A stretch of 52,494 bases of DNA from NCBI GenBank assembly GCA_018896875.1, contig JAHILT010000017.1:1-52494 (forward strand), given 5' to 3'. This DNA comes from Patescibacteria group bacterium (lineage in GTDB: Bacteria; Patescibacteriota; Minisyncoccia; UBA6257; 02-FULL-45-10c). The notes beneath the pieces are model-generated. The model was not told the origin of the DNA. It made no database searches and worked only from the letters and a program-made list of their open reading frames with translations. The position numbers were made by a program, and so were the translations under genes. Below are positions 16,806 through 26,137 of this stretch, in pieces. Within the stretch, counting starts at the first letter, position 1, and each line of letters begins with the position of its first letter.

Positions 16806-18176
16806 TTATTCTTTGTTAATTATTTCTTTTATAGCTAATACTTTTTGATTTAAATTTTGGTTTTTACTTATTTCTTCAGATATTTTATTATAAGCGTAAA
16901 TTGCAGTTGTATGATCTCTTTTTCCTAGTTTTTCACCTATGGATGGATAAGACATGCCTAAAATATCTCGCAAAAGATACATAGCAATTTGTCTAGGTTC
17001 GGCTACGCTGTTTTTTCTACAACGCCCAGTAATATCATTAGTATTAATATGGAAATAATCAATTACGGCCCTAATTACCTGAGAATCACTGACGTTTTTA
17101 GTTGGCTGTTGGATTGTTTTATTAATAATATCTTCAACTTCTTTAGCGCTAAGTTCTGTATTTTTAGTATTTTGAATAAATAGAATCTTATTTAAAACAC
17201 CCTCTAATTCTCTTAGATTTTTTTGAACCTTAGAAGCAATTATATCAATTATATTATCAGACAAATTTAAATTTTTATCTTGAAGTTTGGTTTTTAAAAT
17301 AGCTGTTCTTAATTCGTAGTCTGGATATCCAATATCTACTATCATACCTCCCTCAAATCGTGATCTTAATCTTTCTTCTAGTGTTGGAATAAATCTTGGT
17401 GGTCTGTCAGAAGAAATAATAATTTGTTTATTATTTTCATATAGAGCATTAAATGTATGGAAAAATTCTTCTTCGGTTTTTTCTTTGCCACCAATAAATT
17501 GAATATCATCAATAATTAAAACATCAACAAAACGGTATCGTTCTTTAATGTCTTCCATTCGTTTGTTTCTAATCCCCCAAATTACTTCACTAGTAAATTT
17601 TTCTGAAGAAACATATTTTACTTTTACCTTATCATCATATTCTTTTTTTATTTCACTTCCTAATGCTTGAATAAGATGTGTTTTTCCAAGACCTACTCCT
17701 CCATAAACAAAAAGAGGATTATATTTTTTACCAACATCTTTTATAACAGCTGAAGCGGCAGCATGAGCCAATTCATTAGACGAACCAACAATAAAAGAAT
17801 CAAGAGTGTATCGTGGATTTAAATTAGTCTCTGGGTCAACTCGTAATTCTGCAAATGATTGTTGGAATTTTATATCAGGCTCAATTACTTTTTTCTGTTT
17901 ATTCTTAATATTTTGATTATTAGAAGAGTTTTTGTTCTCTACAATATATTCTATTTTTTTTGTTGAACTATCAAGGTTTCTTAAAACAGAAAGAATAATT
18001 TTATTATATTTATTCTCCACCCACTCTTTAGCAAAGTTATTAGGGAAACTTACGAAAACAACACCATCTTCTTTGTGAGTTAGTTGGCTATTTTTTAGCC
18101 ATGTAAGAAAATTAGGGCGAGATATTTGTAACTCTACTTCACTAAGTGTTGATTGCCAAAGGTGTTCTAAATTCAT
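16806..18176 (-). CDS. dnaA: Chromosomal replication initiator DnaA
   Basis: AAA+ initiator that binds DnaA boxes and opens the origin. Domain I at the N-terminus ('LWQSTLSEVELQISRPNFLT'), a short linker, then domain III with Walker A 'GGVGLGKT' (about 155-162), Walker B 'VLIIDDIQFIGGK', sensor 'ISSDRPP' and Arg-finger 'LEERLRSRFEGG', and domain IV with the DnaA signature 'RQIAMYLLRDILGMSYPSIG' followed by 'KRDHTTAIYAY'. At 456 residues it is of normal length. It is divergent from rpmH, as in most bacteria. Confidence 0.98.
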   Translation of the reverse strand: MNLEHLWQSTLSEVELQISRPNFLTWLKNSQLTHKEDGVVFVSFPNNFAKEWVENKYNKIILSVLRNLDSSTKKIEYIVENKNSSNNQNIKNKQKKVIEPDIKFQQSFAELRVDPETNLNPRYTLDSFIVGSSNELAHAAASAVIKDVGKKYNPLFVYGGVGLGKTHLIQALGSEIKKEYDDKVKVKYVSSEKFTSEVIWGIRNKRMEDIKERYRFVDVLIIDDIQFIGGKEKTEEEFFHTFNALYENNKQIIISSDRPPRFIPTLEERLRSRFEGGMIVDIGYPDYELRTAILKTKLQDKNLNLSDNIIDIIASKVQKNLRELEGVLNKILFIQNTKNTELSAKEVEDIINKTIQQPTKNVSDSQVIRAVIDYFHINTNDITGRCRKNSVAEPRQIAMYLLRDILGMSYPSIGEKLGKRDHTTAIYAYNKISEEISKNQNLNQKVLAIKEIINKE

Positions 18177-18410
18177 TTTTAAAACTTCTTAATTAATTTA
18201 ATTCTATTACTGTGCTGGAAATAGTCAAACAGTAAAAATATAACAATATGTTAGCTTTTTGTGGAGAACTTATTTAACACTGACGTCATATGGATTATTT
18301 ACCACTTGGTTTAATTACATTGTAAGGCTTCTTGTGATGGTTTTCAATAAGAATTCTAAAATTATTAAGACATCTTGTTTTTAGTATTTAAATTTGTTAA
18401 TCTTTTTTGT
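18177..18410. other. dnaA-rpmH divergent intergenic region
   Basis: 234 bp that must hold the promoters for dnaA (minus) and rpmH (plus) and is the other classical origin site. One DnaA-box-like TGTGGAGAA (18260-18268, one change from TGTGGATAA) is visible. No hairpin terminator or gene seen. Confidence 0.35.
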
Positions 18411-18545
18411 ATGTCAATAACCTATCAACCAGCAAAAAAGAAAAGAGCCAGAACTCACGGCTTTTTAAAACGCTCTAGAACTCCTGGCGGCAGACGCGTG
18501 ATTGCTAATAGAAGAGCAAAAGGAAGAAAAAAGCTCACTGTATAA
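18411..18545 (+). CDS. rpmH: Ribosomal protein bL34
   Basis: 44 residues (MSITYQPAKKKRARTHGFLK... ending RAKGRKKLTV) with the full L34 signature 'RTHGFLKRSRTPGGRRVI' and extreme basic content. It is a structural protein of the 50S subunit. It begins the conserved rpmH-rnpA-yidC-jag cluster, opposite dnaA. Confidence 0.98.
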   Translation: MSITYQPAKKKRARTHGFLKRSRTPGGRRVIANRRAKGRKKLTV

Positions 18546-18549
18546 AATA

Positions 18550-18618
18550 GTGGGCTAGCGACTAGTAGTTAGTGGTTAGTATTTTTTCAAATTTCTAGTG
18601 GCTAGTGGCTAGTTACTA
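18550..18618. repeat. Two copies of the 'ctagtggctagt' repeat family
   Basis: GCTAGCGACTAGTAGTTAGT and CTAGTGGCTAGTGGCTAGTT lie between rpmH and rnpA, two genes that in most bacteria are directly adjacent. Confidence 0.6.
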
Positions 18619-18633
18619 AATTTCTATTCTTTT

Positions 18634-18999
18634 ATGCTTGCAAAGAAATATCGTTTGCCAATTCAATCTGTTTTACGTAAAAACGGCCATAGTTTTAAAA
18701 GTCGTTATTTTTTGTTTAAAGTTTTTTCCCGCCCAATAGAGCTGGACACCACCCAAAAAACAGATTTTAATCGTTTTGGCGTTATAATCAGCAAAAAAGT
18801 TTCTAAGAAAGCTACGGATAGGAATCAATTGAAAAGAATTGTTTTTGATTTTGTTAAGAAATTTATTTTTTCGCAAAGTAAAAATAAAATTGGTAAATTT
18901 GATATTTTAATTATTCTTTCTCCGGGTGTGGCTAAATTAAAAAAAATAGATATAATAAAAGAACTCAACGAATCTTTATCTAAGTGTTTAAAAATTTAA
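18634..18999 (+). CDS. rnpA: Ribonuclease P protein component
   Basis: Basic protein subunit of RNase P, which trims the 5' leader of pre-tRNAs. 121 residues: N-terminal 'LPIQSVLRKNGHSFKSRYF', strand 'RFGVIISKKVSKKATDRNQL' and the RNR-type helix 'ATDRNQLKR', then 'FDILIILSPGVAKL'. It sits at its usual place between rpmH and yidC, but separated from rpmH by repeat copies. A short 'aatttaaaatttaaaatt' tandem follows the stop. Confidence 0.95.
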   Translation: MLAKKYRLPIQSVLRKNGHSFKSRYFLFKVFSRPIELDTTQKTDFNRFGVIISKKVSKKATDRNQLKRIVFDFVKKFIFSQSKNKIGKFDILIILSPGVAKLKKIDIIKELNESLSKCLKI

Positions 19000-19024
19000 A
19001 ATTTAAAATTTAAAATTATTTGTT

Positions 19025-19726
19025 ATGTTTCATACTTATTTATATCTTCCTCTTTTAAATAGTTTAATATTTTTATATGAAAATATTTCTTTTGGAAGCT
19101 TTGGACTAGCCATTATTTTACTCACACTTCTTATTAGATTTATATTATTTCCTCTTTTTTATAAAAGTGCCAAAAGTCAGCTGGTGATGCAAAAGCTTCA
19201 ACCGGTCATACAAAAAATTCAAAAAGACAATAAGGACAATAAAGAAAAACAAGCGCAGGAACTATTAAGTCTCTATAGAAAAAACAACGTTAATCCTTTT
19301 ATTAGTATTTTAATGGTTTTTGTGCAACTTCCTATTCTAATCGCTCTTTATCGTCTTTTTATGTCTGATTTCTCTGCTTTGCCGATAGCAGAGCTATATA
19401 GCTTCGTAAGTCAACCAGAACATATAAATACTATGTTTTTAGGGTTGATAGATCTTAAAAGTCGCAGTATGCTTATGGTTGGATTAGCGGCAGCTGCTCA
19501 ATACTTTCAAGGAAAGCTAACTTTGCCAAAAACAAATAAAAAGAACAAGGACTTGTCTACTATAGAAAGAATGACTAAGCAGATGGTGTTCTTTGGTCCT
19601 ATGTTTACAGTTTTAATTTTATGGCAACTACCCTCAGCGTTAGGATTATATTGGTTAATAACTTCTGTTTTTTCTATAATCCAACAGATTTATATAAATA
19701 AGAAAATTAAAGTAGCAGTTAATTAA
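19025..19726 (+). CDS. yidC: Membrane protein insertase YidC/Oxa1
   Basis: Inserts membrane proteins independently of or together with Sec. 233 residues with the Oxa1-fold helices: 'FGLAIILLTLLIRFILFPLF' including the conserved Arg (about residue 40), a cytoplasmic coiled hairpin ('MQKLQPVIQKIQKDNKDNKE'), 'NPFISILMVFVQLPILIALY' and 'FTVLILWQLPSALGLYWLIT'. It lacks the large periplasmic domain of Gram-negative YidC, as in monoderm bacteria. Confidence 0.95.
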   Translation: MFHTYLYLPLLNSLIFLYENISFGSFGLAIILLTLLIRFILFPLFYKSAKSQLVMQKLQPVIQKIQKDNKDNKEKQAQELLSLYRKNNVNPFISILMVFVQLPILIALYRLFMSDFSALPIAELYSFVSQPEHINTMFLGLIDLKSRSMLMVGLAAAAQYFQGKLTLPKTNKKNKDLSTIERMTKQMVFFGPMFTVLILWQLPSALGLYWLITSVFSIIQQIYINKKIKVAVN

Positions 19727-19746
19727 TTGAATTTTTACTATCTGAT

Positions 19747-20190
19747 ATGAGTAATATAGAAAATGTTAAAAATAAAATAGAAGAATTTTTGCAAATAGGC
19801 GGATTTAAAGATTTTTCTATAACAGCTGATACCGAAGGAAAAAGAATATCAATATTTATCCATGATTTAGATATTAGAAATATGTTGCCCGAACTTATTT
19901 CTGATTTTGAAAGAATCGGAAAACTTATTTTAAAAAGACTAGATGTTTTTTCAGAAGAAAATTTAATTTTAGATATAAATAATTATAGAAGAGAAAGAGA
20001 GGATTTGATTTCTGGACTGGCTAAGGCTGCAGCTAGGAAAGTTTTATTAAATAAAGAAGAAGTTAAATTACCAGCTATGAATGCTTACGAAAGAAGAATT
20101 ATTCATGTAGAGTTAGCTACAAGACCTGATATTAAAACAGAAAGCTATGGAGAAGGACGTGATAGATATATTATTGTAAAGCCAATATAA
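19747..20190 (+). CDS. jag: KH-R3H RNA-binding protein (Jag/KhpB)
   Basis: 147 residues with a KH-like N-terminal half ('GGFKDFSITADTEGKRISIF') and a C-terminal R3H domain ('INNYRREREDLISGLAKAAA', 'MNAYERRIIHVELATRPDIK' and the final 'GRDRYIIVKPI', with the Arg-x3-His motif in 'RRIIH'). It lacks the N-terminal Jag_N domain of Firmicutes. The placement after yidC is standard for jag; it probably binds RNA. Confidence 0.9.
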   Translation: MSNIENVKNKIEEFLQIGGFKDFSITADTEGKRISIFIHDLDIRNMLPELISDFERIGKLILKRLDVFSEENLILDINNYRREREDLISGLAKAAARKVLLNKEEVKLPAMNAYERRIIHVELATRPDIKTESYGEGRDRYIIVKPI

Positions 20191-20252
20191 TACTAAGACA
20201 ATTTCCAATACCCAATTACCAATTTCTAAATTAAGAATCAGAAATTAGAAAT

Positions 20253-20280
20253 TTTACTCACTCAAGCTTGAGCGAGTAAA
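20253..20280. terminator. Hairpin between convergent jag and 20258 genes
   Basis: Palindrome TTTACTCACTCAAGCTTGAG continuing CGAGTAAA, with one mismatch pair, covering the stop codon of the minus-strand gene. The T-run is weak. A preceding AT-rich repeat (about 20200-20252, 'caatttccaatacccaatta' type) fills the gap. Confidence 0.4.
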
Positions 20281-21418
20281 GTTTATTATCATAACGGTTT
20301 ATAAAAAGAAGGGAGTCATCTTTAATTTTCAAATTATAAATATCTAAAGCTACCTCGCTTCCATCAAAAATTTTAGAAATAGTTTCTTCGGAACGATCTA
20401 TCATAAAAATATCGTCAATGAAATACTCAGCTTTTTTATAGTAATCATCAGGCAGAGTGATGCCGTCTCTAATATTTTTTGGCACTCCACAATAAATTTT
20501 TTGGGATTCTATAAGACATTTTTCGGGCATACTTAAAAAAGTAAAATTAGCAGTGGTGTTTCCAAAATTATCAATCAAACTTAGTTTTGGTTTTCTTTCA
20601 AATACACCCATTTTAATACCCGAATCTCCGTTTTTATCCCAATTAATATTTAGTCCGTATTCTCCGTCAATTAAGGTTTTTAATGTTTTTTGTTCTAAGT
20701 TAAAAGAGTAAGCATATCCTCTTGATTCAATTGATGAATCTCCATAAAATAATAATTCGGAATCTTTTATCCAATTCAATCTTAATCCAACTTGACTCAT
20801 TTCTTGTATTTTAGAAGTTTCTTGGCTAGTTAAATCTAGTATATTAAGATTATTTTGGTCTGTATAAGCAATTTTTTTAGAGTCAGGAGAAAAAGAAGCG
20901 GAGATAGTGTCAATCGGAAGAGGCGTCCAATTAGTAGAACTAGCAGAAAAAATACTTAAAGTTGGCATTTGAGGGTAATTAAATTCTGCGACCGCAAAAG
21001 ATCCGTCATTAGAAGCCTTTATATTGTGTAGATTGTTTAATGTTTGCGAAATTACTAATTGTCTAGTGCCATCATTATTTATTCTGACTATTTGTCCATT
21101 TAAATTAGCAAAATAAAGACTATTTTCTTCAGGGTTGGACCAATACTCAAAAACAGGAGAATTTACCAAAATAGAAAGTTTTTGAGCTACAATCTGGGGT
21201 TCCTGACTAATTATATCTGTACCGTCTTCTTCTATAGGTTCAACAAAATCATCATCGTCAATATCAATTATGCTAGTAATTGGTGGTTTTCCATAGTCAA
21301 TAATATTTTTTATTCCCCCTTTACTATCAAGCCATTGCCAAAAATAATAACCTCCTGCGATTAAGAGAATAATAATCAATACAATAGCCATTATTTTCAC
21401 AAATTTTTGATAGTTCAT
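20258..21418 (-). CDS. Membrane-anchored beta-propeller-like protein
   Basis: 386 residues. An N-terminal anchor (about 8-30) is followed by a proline/acid-rich linker with an Asp/Glu run (DIDDDDFVEPIEEDGTD), then repeated four-strand units: 'SPVFEYWSNPEENSLYFANL', 'KASNDGSFAVAEFNYPQM', 'SASFSPDSKKIAYTDQNNLN' and 'LRLNWIKDSELLFYGDSS'. The 'SPDSKKIAYTD' type units are typical of TolB/WD40-like propellers. It is the last gene of the secretion operon, starting 7 bases after the previous stop; it may be an extracytoplasmic scaffold of the apparatus. Confidence 0.75.
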   Translation of the reverse strand: MNYQKFVKIMAIVLIIILLIAGGYYFWQWLDSKGGIKNIIDYGKPPITSIIDIDDDDFVEPIEEDGTDIISQEPQIVAQKLSILVNSPVFEYWSNPEENSLYFANLNGQIVRINNDGTRQLVISQTLNNLHNIKASNDGSFAVAEFNYPQMPTLSIFSASSTNWTPLPIDTISASFSPDSKKIAYTDQNNLNILDLTSQETSKIQEMSQVGLRLNWIKDSELLFYGDSSIESRGYAYSFNLEQKTLKTLIDGEYGLNINWDKNGDSGIKMGVFERKPKLSLIDNFGNTTANFTFLSMPEKCLIESQKIYCGVPKNIRDGITLPDDYYKKAEYFIDDIFMIDRSEETISKIFDGSEVALDIYNLKIKDDSLLFINRYDNKLYSLKLE

Positions 21419-21424
21419 ATTGAA

Positions 21425-22495
21425 TTATTTTTTAATACATTTTCTGTCTTTTGATAATTCGTATCCTTCGGCACATTCATCGCATTCCATACCTTCTCCG
21501 GTTCCGTAGGTTTTTTTACTTTCGTCTCCTCCTATAGTTACAGATGCGCCGAAACTTCCTCCTGCGCTTGACCACTTAATACAACCTTCAGGTGCTTTAA
21601 GATTAGCTTTGGTATTATTTTGTTCTTCGTCAATATATCTTCCGGTTGGTGCAAGCGTGTCTAAATTAATCACTTCCATTGACGGATTAGCCAGATTAAC
21701 TAAATTAGGATTAATTGTGTAGAGTATTAAATAAGCGCCCATTAATAAGGCTAATCCTAATATAGCTTGCAACATTTGATCTTTAGCGTCGTCTTTGCTG
21801 GCAAAATTTCCAGCTGAAAGTGTATAACGTACAGCTCCGAGGATAAGGAATAATAAAGCTGTTAACCCAGCAATCATTAATCCGAATTGATACAACCTAG
21901 CAATATAACCTGCTGGAGTGTCGGATTTAGGACATTCTCCCAAGCTAGGATTACAAGGAATTTCGACTCTCATTTCATATGGGACTATAGGAGCGGATAA
22001 ATTTGAAAGGTCGGTTGTTGCTTCTAGGTCTTTTGCTCTTACAATTTTTGTTGGTGGGACAATACATCCTAATATTTGATTTGGATTTTTAGGGTCATAA
22101 TATTTCATTTTTGGAAGGTCACAGACAAATTGTCCATCTACAATCTTTCCCCCCTTTTCCAAACAAACCGTAGGCTTAGATGCGTCTCCTAAAGAAAATC
22201 CATATTGTGCTTTGATTACTGTCTGCCACCAAGCATTATCCACTACAAAAGTTTGATAACTACCCGTAGGACATTCAAGCGCTACTATTTTCTCTCCTTC
22301 TTTTGTGTCCCTATCTTCTTGTATTTTTTCTGGTATGTTTTTTGGTATTGTCTTATCATCGGTAGGTAAACCTATTTCTGACGGGAGATTTTGGTCTATC
22401 GCGTCTTGAGCAAAACTCGTTTGAATCAACCCAAAAAACAAACAAAAAATCACTAGTATTAATATAGGATATTTGATTGTTTTTTTATTTTTCAT
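21425..22495 (-). CDS. Pilin-like exported membrane protein (VirB2/TrbC-like)
   Basis: 356 residues: signal peptide (about 9-29, ending TSFA|Q), a cysteine-containing extracytoplasmic region, then two transmembrane helices near residues 200-255 ('LYQFGLMIAGLTALLFLILG' and 'MLQAILGLALLMGAYLILYT') separated by a short basic loop with 'LSAGNFASKDDAKDQM'. This two-helix hairpin with a small charged loop is the VirB2/TrbC pilin plan used in CPR secretion clusters. The Cys-rich tail (CDECAEGYELSKDRKC) is extra. It probably forms part of a pilus or channel. Confidence 0.7.
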   Translation of the reverse strand: MKNKKTIKYPILILVIFCLFFGLIQTSFAQDAIDQNLPSEIGLPTDDKTIPKNIPEKIQEDRDTKEGEKIVALECPTGSYQTFVVDNAWWQTVIKAQYGFSLGDASKPTVCLEKGGKIVDGQFVCDLPKMKYYDPKNPNQILGCIVPPTKIVRAKDLEATTDLSNLSAPIVPYEMRVEIPCNPSLGECPKSDTPAGYIARLYQFGLMIAGLTALLFLILGAVRYTLSAGNFASKDDAKDQMLQAILGLALLMGAYLILYTINPNLVNLANPSMEVINLDTLAPTGRYIDEEQNNTKANLKAPEGCIKWSSAGGSFGASVTIGGDESKKTYGTGEGMECDECAEGYELSKDRKCIKK

Positions 22496-22516
22496 TTTAT
22501 TTTTTATTCGTATATA

Positions 22517-23269
22517 TTACCTTATATCCAAACTAATATAATCTTTGGCGAATTGTAATTGGTCGGCTAAATTTTGAACAAAAACCCTAATACTTATACT
22601 AGAACCTTCTTTTACTCCACCTTTTGTATCCATAGCAAGATTTAAAATATCTGATTTATCTGCTTCTCCAATAACATCTAAGCCATTTACGGTCCAATTT
22701 ATTTTTAATTCTCCGAGATTAGATATACCAAAAAAATAAGGCAACACCTGAAAAGTGTTTTCTCCGATATTAATTGTTTTATTTTGATAAGGAGTATTAA
22801 TAACTACTTCGGGACTAGAAGATGGAATAGTAATTATAGCTCCTAAATCAGTATTTTTGTATTTAGAATCTTTATAATTAGGAATTGATATTTCAACAAA
22901 TTGATCTATATTTCTAACAGCCGTAAATTTTATATTTTTTAAACCAATGCCTGATTTTAAGAAATTATCGTTTACATACCATTCTATTTCTTGATTAGAA
23001 ACATCTATAAATTTACCATTATCTAAAACATCAAAACTGATTTCTATATCAGAATTTTTACTAACCAAAATTTTTCCTTTGTAATCAGCTGGCACATAAT
23101 TGATTGCTTTCCAAGAAATTAAAAAATCAAAATCTGGGTTGGTTGGCATAGAAAAATCAGGCAATGCAATCTGTGCTTTAGTTTTAACAGATGGTCCCAT
23201 AATCAAACCAATCAATGAAAGACAAACAAAAAGCAATGAATATTTTTTTATGAAGTTGAATATTTTCAT
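22517..23269 (-). CDS. Exported protein with Ig-like domains, secretion cluster
   Basis: 250 residues. A signal peptide (about 12-33, cleavage near KAQ) is followed by beta-rich sequence with two Ig-like units ('NSDIEISFDVLDNGKFIDVS', 'NEIEWYVNDNF'-like region, and 'LKINWTVNGLDVIGEADKSD'). I recognise no specific family. It lies between the VirB4-side genes and the pilin-like gene on the same strand with short gaps, so it is probably an extracytoplasmic part of the secretion apparatus. Confidence 0.65.
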   Translation of the reverse strand: MKIFNFIKKYSLLFVCLSLIGLIMGPSVKTKAQIALPDFSMPTNPDFDFLISWKAINYVPADYKGKILVSKNSDIEISFDVLDNGKFIDVSNQEIEWYVNDNFLKSGIGLKNIKFTAVRNIDQFVEISIPNYKDSKYKNTDLGAIITIPSSSPEVVINTPYQNKTINIGENTFQVLPYFFGISNLGELKINWTVNGLDVIGEADKSDILNLAMDTKGGVKEGSSISIRVFVQNLADQLQFAKDYISLDIR

Positions 23270-23287
23270 TTATCTTTTAATTATAAC

Positions 23288-23680
23288 TTATTTTTTACTA
23301 ACAGGCTTAGTTATTTTTCTTGCTTTTTTAATTTTTTCAACAACTTTTCCTATTTTAGTTCCCCCTGAACGATCAAGGAATATTATAGTAAACCAAAGGA
23401 ATGTGGACGGGACCAACGAGCCTATGTATGGAATTACTTTTATTCCGTTGACTGCTAAATTAGTAAGCCATACCTCGGGACCCATTTTTTTTATGACAAC
23501 AAAATAAAATTGACTTATAGACGTTCTTGTAAGATCCATTATTCCGAAGTCGTCTAGGGCGAAAAAAAACAAAATAAGATCAATTGCATCGGAGATTAAG
23601 TAAAACGGAGTGATAAAAACTATTTCAGTTATTGAAATTTTTGGCTCGGAAATTTCTATTGTTTGTTTTTGATCAATCAT
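23288..23680 (-). CDS. Small membrane protein, secretion cluster
   Basis: 130 residues with two or three hydrophobic segments (about 18-45 'ITEIVFITPFYLISDAIDLI' onward, and about 80-105 'VIPYIGSLVPSTFLWFTIIF') and a basic C-terminal tail (KIKKARKITKPVSKK). Its start overlaps the VirB4-like stop by four bases (ATGA), indicating coupled translation. No family recognised; its position suggests a membrane subunit. Confidence 0.7.
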   Translation of the reverse strand: MIDQKQTIEISEPKISITEIVFITPFYLISDAIDLILFFFALDDFGIMDLTRTSISQFYFVVIKKMGPEVWLTNLAVNGIKVIPYIGSLVPSTFLWFTIIFLDRSGGTKIGKVVEKIKKARKITKPVSKK

Positions 23681-25401
23681 ACATTACTCTCTCGTTGTTT
23701 TAAAATTTGCTCTGGTTTGGTTGTTATTATTTTGTCTTCTAAATATGAAGCGATAACTTTTATAGCTACATGATTTAGTCCGGCAAAGAATAATCCTTCT
23801 CCTATCGCTGCGTCAAGAAGTAAGCTTTTTTCGCCCTCAGTTAAATTAAATGATTTAGTAACCATATCTATTGTTGCGGGAGATTGTTTCAATAAGAGTT
23901 GGAGAGAAGAATTAGTTACAATTGGTCGTCCATAAGGCGATTTCAAAAAGTCTTCTACGTCCTGGGTAATAGTAGTTAATCCTAAATAATATTTTCTGCA
24001 TCTTTTTGCTAAACCAAAAAGGAATGATGATCCGTCATCGTATTTCATTAATATCCATGCCTCATCTATTATTAATATTCTTTTTTTTAATTCTGCGCGG
24101 ACAAGATCCCATATAAAATTCAAAATAATATACATTGCTATTGGTCTAAGCTCTTCTTCTAAGTCGCGGATAGAGAATACGATTAAACGATTTTTAACGT
24201 CTATATTTGTCCGTTGATTAGTGAATCCAGCATAACTGCCACTAGTGTATTTATACAATCTTTGCGCCAGAATTTTTCCTCCTTCCATATTTTCCAATAT
24301 TTTTTGCAAATCTTCTAAGAGAGGAGGAGTAGATTTAGAAAAATCTTTGCCAGTAGCGATGTCGTGGGACGCATATGTTTCAGTAATTGATCTGTCTAAA
24401 ATAGAATCTTCTTCTGGCGTTAATTTTCCCATCATAAGTTTTAATAAGCCAGCCAAGTTAACTATATGAGATCTTAATGTATCATCAGGATCTTCGTCTT
24501 TAGGAACAACTGGAAGATCAAAAGGGTTGATATGATTTTCTGATGCTAAAGAAACTTTAAAATAACTACCACCAACAGAAGATGCTAATGCTTCATATTC
24601 ATTTTCTGGATCTATAATTAAAACATCTACTCCCATCATCAATAATCTTAAGGCTTCTAATTTTACGGCATATGATTTACCACTACCAGCCTTAGCGAAA
24701 ACAACCATATTAGCGTTTTCTAAAGAGAAACGATCAAAAATAATTAATGTATTATTACTTTGATTTATACCGTAAAGTATTCCTTCTTCGGAAGTTAAAT
24801 CTGCTGAAGTGAATGGAAAAAATGAAGAAAGAGGTCCTGAATTAAGAGGCGCGTGAACAGCAAGTTTATCTTCCCCTAAAGGAATTGAAGAATTAAATCC
24901 TTCTATTTGCTGGAATAAAGAAGGTTTTACATAAACTAGTCTACTTTCTAAAAGATTTACTATTTTATTTTCTAATTTATTTAGATTTTCTAGATTATCC
25001 GCGTAAATGGTTATATAAACACCAACATTGAAAAGTCGTTCTGTCGCTTGTTGAAGAGAATCCCTTAGGCTTTCAACATCTTGAAAGGCGGTTTCTAAAA
25101 GAGGATCTCGCACGACTCCCTTGCCTTGTTTTTCGTATATTTGTGATTCAACTTGAGCAGCTTTTTTTCTTAATTTTTTTAAAGCTAGATTAGTTTCAAC
25201 AGGATGAACAAAAATAGAAACATCAATTAAATCAGGCATATTAATGACAGAAGAAAACCAACCAGTAGAAAGATAACGAGGATAAGAAAAAATAAATAGT
25301 GTTTTGACTAATTTGTCTCCAAGTTTCAAAAAATTAGAATTAACTTCTAACGCCGCAGGAGCGATTAAATCTATGATGTTTTTATTGTCGTTATTTTCCA
25401 T
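23677..25401 (-). CDS. VirB4-like type IV secretion ATPase
   Basis: 574-residue RecA-fold motor of the VirB4/TraC/TrbE group, which energises pilus assembly or DNA/protein transfer. Walker A 'FAKAGSGKSYAVKLE' (about 236-243), 'VDVLIIDPENEYEALA' characteristic of this family, 'FSIRDLEEELRPIAMYIILN', Walker B 'KRILIIDEAWILMKYDDG' and the late 'TITQDVEDFLKSPYGRPIVT' with the conserved Gln. The N-terminal domain is present. It is adjacent to PrgI and a separate TraC-N-like protein, the typical CPR order. Confidence 0.93.
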   Translation of the reverse strand: MENNDNKNIIDLIAPAALEVNSNFLKLGDKLVKTLFIFSYPRYLSTGWFSSVINMPDLIDVSIFVHPVETNLALKKLRKKAAQVESQIYEKQGKGVVRDPLLETAFQDVESLRDSLQQATERLFNVGVYITIYADNLENLNKLENKIVNLLESRLVYVKPSLFQQIEGFNSSIPLGEDKLAVHAPLNSGPLSSFFPFTSADLTSEEGILYGINQSNNTLIIFDRFSLENANMVVFAKAGSGKSYAVKLEALRLLMMGVDVLIIDPENEYEALASSVGGSYFKVSLASENHINPFDLPVVPKDEDPDDTLRSHIVNLAGLLKLMMGKLTPEEDSILDRSITETYASHDIATGKDFSKSTPPLLEDLQKILENMEGGKILAQRLYKYTSGSYAGFTNQRTNIDVKNRLIVFSIRDLEEELRPIAMYIILNFIWDLVRAELKKRILIIDEAWILMKYDDGSSFLFGLAKRCRKYYLGLTTITQDVEDFLKSPYGRPIVTNSSLQLLLKQSPATIDMVTKSFNLTEGEKSLLLDAAIGEGLFFAGLNHVAIKVIASYLEDKIITTKPEQILKQRESNV

Positions 25402-25425
25402 AATTAGTTTTTAATTTAACTTTAT

Positions 25426-26079
25426 TTAGCTCTTCTTTTCTATAGTGCTTGGATTATAAAGATTACGGAACAAATCAGAAAGCTCCTCGTCATTCAAAGG
25501 AATAGTTCTAAGCCCAACCTGATTGAGCCCGTCTATTACTTCGTTAATTCTTAAATCTAATTGTTCTAAATATTCTTCTTCTGTTTTCTTTTTGGATTCT
25601 ATTTCTGGTTTTTTAGTTCCAAACAAACCAAGCACCGCTTTTTTTAGTCCAGAGCCCGCCTTAGAAATAGATACAGGATCGAATGGTACTACAACAAAAA
25701 AATTTTTTGACATAATAGCATTTTGAGCCACGAACGCTTTTATAAATTCTCTATATTCAAAAATTTGATTTTTTAAAAGCTCATTAGTTTCTTGGCTTTC
25801 GCGTTTTTCTACTTTATCAAGATAGTTTTTGATATTTAATTTTCTAGAATGTATAAAAAATTGGAGTGTGAAATCTGATGAATTTAAAAATCGTTGAAAA
25901 GCGTACGTAATCATTTCTTGCTCTTCATTAGATTTTAAATCAAAATTTATCCCTGAAACTATTAAAATTTTTCTATAAGAGCCATTTTTCAATTTAATTA
26001 CTCCATTGTTAATAGACTCAATGTTTATAAATTGTTGAGTTGATAAAGATGCTGGCGATGATTGTGGTGTATTAGGCAT
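25426..26079 (-). CDS. TraC/VirB4 N-terminal-domain-like protein
   Basis: 217 residues resembling the N-terminal part of conjugative ATPases as a separate polypeptide: 'VIKLKNGSYRKILIVSGINF', 'EEQEMITYAFQRFLNSSDFT' and 'LQFFIHSRKLNIKNYLD', then 'SKNFFVVVPFDPVSISKAGS'. There is no P-loop. It lies directly upstream of the VirB4-like ATPase, with which it probably interacts. The N-terminus is Ser/Pro/Gln-rich and there is no membrane segment. Confidence 0.8.
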   Translation of the reverse strand: MPNTPQSSPASLSTQQFINIESINNGVIKLKNGSYRKILIVSGINFDLKSNEEQEMITYAFQRFLNSSDFTLQFFIHSRKLNIKNYLDKVEKRESQETNELLKNQIFEYREFIKAFVAQNAIMSKNFFVVVPFDPVSISKAGSGLKKAVLGLFGTKKPEIESKKKTEEEYLEQLDLRINEVIDGLNQVGLRTIPLNDEELSDLFRNLYNPSTIEKKS

Positions 26080-26137
26080 AAAGTAATTATAAAATATTAA
26101 ATAGAAAAGTTCTAATTAGATTAATTTTATTAGTTGA

